Below are positions 6,280 through 8,092 of a DNA stretch of 8,092 nucleotides, piece after piece; position 1 is the first letter of the stretch; the number at the start of each line of letters is the position of its first letter. Source of the stretch: Gammaproteobacteria bacterium (lineage in GTDB: Bacteria > Pseudomonadota > Gammaproteobacteria > GCA-001735895); assembly GCA_027293245.1 (NCBI GenBank), contig JAPUFZ010000150.1, positions 1 through 8,092 of the forward strand. Reading direction: 5' to 3'. The notes under the pieces are model-generated. The model worked only from the letters and a program-made list of their open reading frames with translations. It searched no databases and was not told where the DNA came from. A program made the translations under genes and the position numbers.

Positions 6280-6365
6280 ATTAATCAGTGGCTCCTTAAC
6301 CCAATAGAGCCATCAAAGCCGTTCACCGGTGGAGACCCGGCTGCATTCATGGTTTAATCCGCAGT

Positions 6366-7613
6366 ATGAATTTACCGCTAGAATTGTTTATTGGCCTGCG
6401 TTACACACGGGCCAAACGACGTAATCATTTTATCTCCTTTATTTCGCTAATTTCAATGCTCGGAATCGCGTTGGGTGTGATGGCCCTGATCGTGGTTTTG
6501 TCGGTCATGAACGGATTCGAAAAAGAACTCAGGAGTCGAATTTTAGGTATGGTGTCGCATGTCACGGTGACCGGTTTCGACCGGCGCTTACAGGACTGGC
6601 GCGCGCTGAGTAAACGGCTGATGTCGCACCCGGAAGTAGTCGGCAGTGCACCTTACATTGAAGCCGAAGCGATGCTTTCAAACTCGTCTTCGGTAAGCGG
6701 CGCGGTGGTGCGGGGTATCGAACCTGAATTCGAGCCACAGGTTTCCGAGATTCACGAGCACATGAAATTCGGCAAACTATCGGACCTTAAACCAGGAGCC
6801 TACGGTATTATCCTGGGTACCGGACTGGCTAATTCCCTCGACGTGGTACCGGGTGATCGAGTGACTATGATCACACCGCAATCTACCGCCTCACCGGTTG
6901 GCTTTTTGCCCAGGTTACGGCGATTTGAAGTGGTTGGGTTATTTGAGATCGGGGTTTACGAATACGATCGCAGCACTGCGATCATTCATAATGATGACGC
7001 CCGCCGGCTGTTCCGACTGGGCAGCGATGTTAGCGGTTTAAGACTTCGACTGAATGACATGGATGAAGCACCGTTGATACGTGGTGAACTGAGGGACCTG
7101 GCTGGCCTCGAATTCTGGGTATCCGACTGGACCATGCGGCACAGAAATTACTTCAAGGCGGTGAGAACCGAAAAAACTGTAATGTTTATTATCCTCTCGC
7201 TGATCGTTGCTGTCGCTGCCTTCAATATCGTATCGACCCTGGTTATGGTGGTAACCGATAAGCAGGCGGATATTGCGATATTACGCACTATCGGAGTATC
7301 ACCTATGTCAATCATGTTGGTGTTTATGGTGCAGGGAACATTGATCGGTGTCGTAGGCACTTTACTGGGTCTGGGTAGCGGGGTACTGATTGCCTCCTAT
7401 ATAGATGTCATTATCCCTGCGCTGGAACAGTTTTTTCAGACCCAGTTTCTACCAACAGGTGTTTACCCGATCACTGAATTGCCGGCTGATATGCGACAAT
7501 CAGATGTTATCAAGATAACCCTGCTTTCCTTTTTAGTCTCAATCATTGCGACACTTTACCCCGCGCTACGGGCTGCCAAAACTCGACCGGCGGAAGCATT
7601 GAGTTATGAGTAG
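6366..7613 (+). CDS. lolC: Lipoprotein-releasing ABC transporter permease, LolC/LolE family
   Basis: Inner-membrane permease of the Lol system, which with LolD extracts mature outer-membrane lipoproteins and passes them to periplasmic LolA. The 415-residue length fits LolC/LolE (399 and 414 in E. coli). Topology is typical: TM1 about 22-46, a large periplasmic domain about 50-265, then TM2 271-296, TM3 315-345 and TM4 380-402. The MNGFEKEL stretch (48-55) and '[20 protein letters not shown]' (263-282) are family hallmarks. The hairpin region '[18 protein letters not shown]' (170-187) corresponds to the LolC Hook that contacts LolA. The C-terminal end 'RPAEALSYE' is LolC-like, while '[15 protein letters not shown]' (359-373) recalls LolE, so it may be a single-type (LolF-like) permease. 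No strong ribosome-binding site precedes the ATG. lolD follows after 17 bases. Confidence 0.93.
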   Translation: MNLPLELFIGLRYTRAKRRNHFISFISLISMLGIALGVMALIVVLSVMNGFEKELRSRILGMVSHVTVTGFDRRLQDWRALSKRLMSHPEVVGSAPYIEAEAMLSNSSSVSGAVVRGIEPEFEPQVSEIHEHMKFGKLSDLKPGAYGIILGTGLANSLDVVPGDRVTMITPQSTASPVGFLPRLRRFEVVGLFEIGVYEYDRSTAIIHNDDARRLFRLGSDVSGLRLRLNDMDEAPLIRGELRDLAGLEFWVSDWTMRHRNYFKAVRTEKTVMFIILSLIVAVAAFNIVSTLVMVVTDKQADIAILRTIGVSPMSIMLVFMVQGTLIGVVGTLLGLGSGVLIASYIDVIIPALEQFFQTQFLPTGVYPITELPADMRQSDVIKITLLSFLVSIIATLYPALRAAKTRPAEALSYE

Positions 7614-7630
7614 TATTGCCAGACCAACCA

Positions 7631-8092
7631 ATGACTGATTCAATTATTGAGACTATTGGCCTGGTGAAAACCTTTCACCAGGGTAAACTCGATGTACCGG
7701 TGCTGAAGGGAATCGATATCAGCATCGGCAAAGGCGAGACCCATGCCATTGTTGGCGCTTCCGGGGCAGGCAAGAGTACGTTAATGCATCTACTGGGTGG
7801 TCTCGACCATGCCACTGCCGGAGAAGTGATAGTGGCGGGGCAGTCGATAGCGGGTCTGTCGGAAAAAAAGCTGGGCAATCTGCGTAATCGACACCTGGGT
7901 TTTATCTACCAGTTCCATCATTTATTGCCCGAGTTCAGTGCCCGGGAAAATATAGCAATGCCATTGCTGGTGCGGCGTCAGCGCAGCGAATGCGCGCTCC
8001 GTATCGCTAGCGACTGGCTTGCTCGTGTCGGTCTCGAAAGTCGTGCTACTCATAAACCGGGGGAACTCTCGGGCGGTGAACGCCAACGTGTT
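7631..8092 (+). CDS. lolD: Lipoprotein-releasing ABC transporter ATPase LolD (3' end outside window)
   Basis: ATP-hydrolysing subunit that drives lipoprotein release by the Lol complex. The first 154 residues are present and the frame is open to the window edge (E. coli LolD is about 233 residues). Walker [10 protein letters not shown] is at 42-50, the Q-loop glutamine in '[11 protein letters not shown]' at 94, and the ABC signature LSGGE at 146-150 followed by RQRV. '[11 protein letters not shown]' and 'LMHLLGGLD' are highly characteristic of LolD among ABC ATPases. The Walker B motif and H-loop lie beyond the edge. The start ATG at 7631 matches the usual N-terminus; there is no clear ribosome-binding site, so translation is probably coupled to the permease gene, whose stop is 17 bases upstream. 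Confidence 0.96.
   Translation, partial: MTDSIIETIGLVKTFHQGKLDVPVLKGIDISIGKGETHAIVGASGAGKSTLMHLLGGLDHATAGEVIVAGQSIAGLSEKKLGNLRNRHLGFIYQFHHLLPEFSARENIAMPLLVRRQRSECALRIASDWLARVGLESRATHKPGELSGGERQRV

Noticed and set aside
6317..6342. Hairpin AGCCG...CGGCT just upstream of the lolC start
   Set aside because: Five-pair outer stem, no T run and no riboswitch features; too weak to call an attenuator.
7606..7638. Ten-codon open frame starting at the ATG that overlaps the permease stop and ending inside lolD
   Set aside because: It is in a different frame from lolD; the ATG at 7631 already gives a normal LolD N-terminus. A role in translational coupling cannot be shown from sequence alone.

Overview
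The window reads as chromosomal housekeeping DNA from a gammaproteobacterium. The evidence is the prfB-lysS pair on one strand, an RpfE-type gene close by (the recJ/prfB/lysS/rpfE neighbourhood known from Xanthomonas-like genomes, with recJ-prfB-lysS also in E. coli), and a LolC/E-LolD lipoprotein-export locus whose proteins match the proteobacterial families closely. I cannot place it below class level. No rRNA, tRNA, CRISPR array, phage gene or intact insertion sequence is visible.

Layout. (1) 18-1034 (+) encodes an RpfE-type protein. (2) 1097-1837 (-) encodes an unrecognised cytoplasmic coiled-coil protein, convergent with the first gene; recJ is absent from this interval. (3) 1838-2138 is a divergent promoter region. 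(4) 2139-3234 (+) is prfB, encoding peptide chain release factor 2. It is split by the classical programmed +1 frameshift at a CTT-TGA-C site (2208-2214) and probably begins at a TTG codon, so simple ORF calling misses its first 66 codons. (5) 3234-3437 is a roughly 204-bp element with 19-bp terminal inverted repeats and nested inner inverted repeats. It sits exactly between the prfB stop codon and the lysS ribosome-binding site and looks like a MITE. (6) 3457-4977 (+) is lysS. (7) 5040-5699 (-) encodes an exported rhodanese-domain protein and 5882-6175 (-) a small exported protein with a SmpA/BamE-like look. (8) 6366-7613 (+) is a LolC/LolE-family permease, and from 7631 lolD (ATPase) runs off the right edge.

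How the parts work together. prfB and lysS are both translation genes, normally co-transcribed, and RF2 limits its own synthesis through the in-frame UGA. The inserted element now separates the two cistrons and would form a long hairpin in a read-through mRNA. The permease and LolD form the inner-membrane ABC complex that releases outer-membrane lipoproteins to LolA. The two minus-strand genes between lysS and lolC both encode signal-peptide proteins predicted to act in the envelope.

No wholly new multi-gene system is evident. The points most worth following up are the inverted-repeat element, the recoded TTG-initiated prfB, the two cysteine pairs of the rhodanese-like protein, and the coiled-coil gene of unknown function.
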